NCBI RefSeq assembly: GCF_024198215.1
Contig: NZ_JAKCFA010000038.1
Location: forward strand, 1-64,000
DNA: 64,000 nucleotides
From: Myxococcus qinghaiensis
Lineage (GTDB): Bacteria > Myxococcota > Myxococcia > Myxococcales > Myxococcaceae
Reading direction: 5' to 3'
Shown: piece by piece, positions 62,718 to 64,000 of the stretch
Layout: each line of letters opens with the position of its first letter
Position numbering within the stretch: the first letter of the stretch is position 1
Position numbers and translations under genes: made by a program
The notes under the pieces: model-generated
The model's input: the letters and a program-made list of their open reading frames with translations, nothing else
Databases searched by the model: none
What the model was told of the DNA's origin: nothing

Positions 62718-62813
62718 ATGCACAGCCTCATGTGTGGATGCCGTGCTCCCGGAACAGCGAGCAGGCACCCCCACCCTGTCGGCTCGTCGAGGGTGAGAAC
62801 GGCCGGGGGCACC

Positions 62814-64000
62814 GTGCGGGGACCAGGCGCCAGCGAGACGCAGAGCGAATCCATCGAGGACATCTCCCCGGAGCAGTCGCGCTTCTTCCTGGAGACGATG
62901 GTCGCGGGGGCGCCCGTGGGACTGGCCTTCGTGGACCTGGAGCTGCGCTTCATCCACATCAACGACGCGCTCGCGGAGATGAACGGCCTGCCACGCGAGG
63001 CCCACCTGGGCCGCCAGGTCCGCGACGTGGTGCCGGACCTGTGGCCCTTCATCGAGCCGCACTATCGCCAGGTCATCGACCGGGGGCAGCCGGTGCGCAA
63101 TCTGGAGATTGTCGGCGCCACCGCCAAGCAGGCCGGCGTCCCCCGCAACTTCCTCGTCAACTACTACCCCGTGCGGGACGCGGGCGGCGCGCTGCAGGGC
63201 GTGGGCATCACCGTGGTGGAGACCACGGACCAGAAGCGCGCGAACCAGGCCATCCGGTTGAACGAGCAGCGCTACCGCTCGCTCGTGGAGGCCACCGCGC
63301 AGACGGTGTGGACCACCGATGCGCGGGGCGGCATCACCGAACCCGCGCCGCGCTGGATGGCCTTCACGGGCCAGTCGCTCGGGGCCCACCTGGGCCTGGG
63401 CTGGCTGGATGTCATCCACCCCGCGGACCGGGGACGCTTCCTGAAGGAGTGGGCCGCCGCGCTGGAGATGCGGGAGCCATATCGAGGGGAGCTTCGGCTG
63501 CAGTTCCACGACGGCACCTGGCGCGACGTCATCGTGCGCGGCGTGCCGGTGTTCGAGGAGGACGGGCTGGTGCGCGAGTGGATGTCCACCGCGGAGGACG
63601 TCAGCGAGCGCAAGCAGGCGGAGCAGGAGCTGCGCCACACGACGAGGGCGCTCGCGGCGAGCGAAGAGCGCTACCGGACCTTCGTCGCCCAGAGCACGGA
63701 GGGCATCTGGCGTCTGGAGATGGACCCGCCGCTCGACACGCGCATGCCGGAGGAGGCGCTCGTCGAGGCCATGGCCAATACGGGGCGCATCGCCGAAGCC
63801 AATGACGTCATGGCGCGAATGACCGGCTATGAGTCGGCCCGCCACATGGTGGGGCGCACCCTGCGCCAGCTCGTCACGAGCATTGGAGACACGGTCGGGG
63901 CCTCCATCCGCGACTTCGTCCGCGCCGGCTTCCGGGTGCAGGATTTGGAGACGCGGCTGGTGGACCGTGACGGCGCCACGAGGATACGGCTGGCCAACCT
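62814..64000 (+). CDS. Multi-PAS sensor protein, probable histidine kinase (partial at window end)
   Basis: Open from about 62793 to the window end, at least 395 residues. Three PAS modules are visible: residues about 20-140 (GAPVGLAFVDLELRFIHIND), about 150-270 (LVEATAQTVWTTDARG, ending in the PAC motif TAEDVSERKQAEQEL), and a third from about 285 (TFVAQSTEGIWRLEMDPP). Such arrays usually end in HisKA/HATPase_c or a GGDEF domain, which lies beyond the window. It is a cytoplasmic-type start with no transmembrane segment so far. GTG 62814 has GGGGG 4 nt upstream; GTG 62793 is an alternative. Confidence 0.85.
   Translation, partial: MRGPGASETQSESIEDISPEQSRFFLETMVAGAPVGLAFVDLELRFIHINDALAEMNGLPREAHLGRQVRDVVPDLWPFIEPHYRQVIDRGQPVRNLEIVGATAKQAGVPRNFLVNYYPVRDAGGALQGVGITVVETTDQKRANQAIRLNEQRYRSLVEATAQTVWTTDARGGITEPAPRWMAFTGQSLGAHLGLGWLDVIHPADRGRFLKEWAAALEMREPYRGELRLQFHDGTWRDVIVRGVPVFEEDGLVREWMSTAEDVSERKQAEQELRHTTRALAASEERYRTFVAQSTEGIWRLEMDPPLDTRMPEEALVEAMANTGRIAEANDVMARMTGYESARHMVGRTLRQLVTSIGDTVGASIRDFVRAGFRVQDLETRLVDRDGATRIRLAN

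Overview
The window reads as the chromosome of a fruiting myxobacterium, probably family Myxococcaceae. The supporting signs are very high GC with strong third-position bias, a MYXO-CTERM-like sorting tail, an OmpA protein with thrombospondin type-3 repeats, a Ser/Thr kinase carrying the HGDFKPAN catalytic loop plus TPRs, many lipoproteins, and a myxobacterial-style type VI secretion locus. No phage, insertion sequence or CRISPR array is visible.

Layout. 0.2-1.7 kb holds small genes of unknown function, ending in a Cys-rich lipoprotein. A tRNA-Arg(CCG) lies at 1.93-2.00 kb (minus). 2.1-9.15 kb (minus) is a two-gene unit: an OmpA/TSP3 outer-membrane protein, coupled by an ATGA overlap to a 1712-residue Gly-rich and Ig-like repeat surface protein with a Cys-TM-Arg tail. 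9.4-30.9 kb (plus) is a complete T6SS locus: vgrG, tssJ-tssK-tssL-tssM-tagF-tssA, tssB-tssC, hcp, tssE-tssF-tssG, clpV and an accessory lipoprotein, closed by a strong hairpin terminator. No PAAR protein, effector/immunity pair, Fha or PpkA/PppA is recognisable. 31.0-32.0 kb has a short hibernation-promoting factor and a TlpA-type thioredoxin. 32.07-35.0 kb has two damaged genes: an RCC1-repeat lipoprotein with about five indels and an exported protein split by an in-frame TAG. 35.07-36.4 kb (minus) is a GH16 glucanase lipoprotein.

36.5-41.8 kb (minus) is a sulfate uptake operon: an OprO/P-like porin, sulfate-binding protein, CysT, CysW and CysA. It is preceded by a nearly leaderless 24-codon ORF with four consecutive Cys codons (MARLLTHACCCCHAPAVGAC...), followed by competing antiterminator and terminator stems. 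This looks like a cysteine-sensing attenuator. 42.0-46.35 kb carries a LamG-type secreted protein, whose Shine-Dalgarno is buried in a hairpin, and a class-V aminotransferase.

46.5-55.6 kb (plus) is the most unusual locus: three tandem, tightly spaced ClpA/B-like double-AAA+ proteins. All three lack the Clp N-domain, have damaged first-ring active sites and an intact second ring, and lack the GYVG pore loop. The first ends in a domain resembling release factor RF2 (helical domain, PCRF signature ISG...GVHR, terminal DMRTG) with no GGQ domain. This suggests a ribosome- or translation-linked remodelling machine.

55.6-64 kb holds a D-2-hydroxyacid dehydrogenase, a zinc-finger/kinase/TPR signalling protein, an M28 metallopeptidase, a lipoprotein, a cluster of intergenic hairpins, and the start of a multi-PAS sensor kinase that runs off the window.
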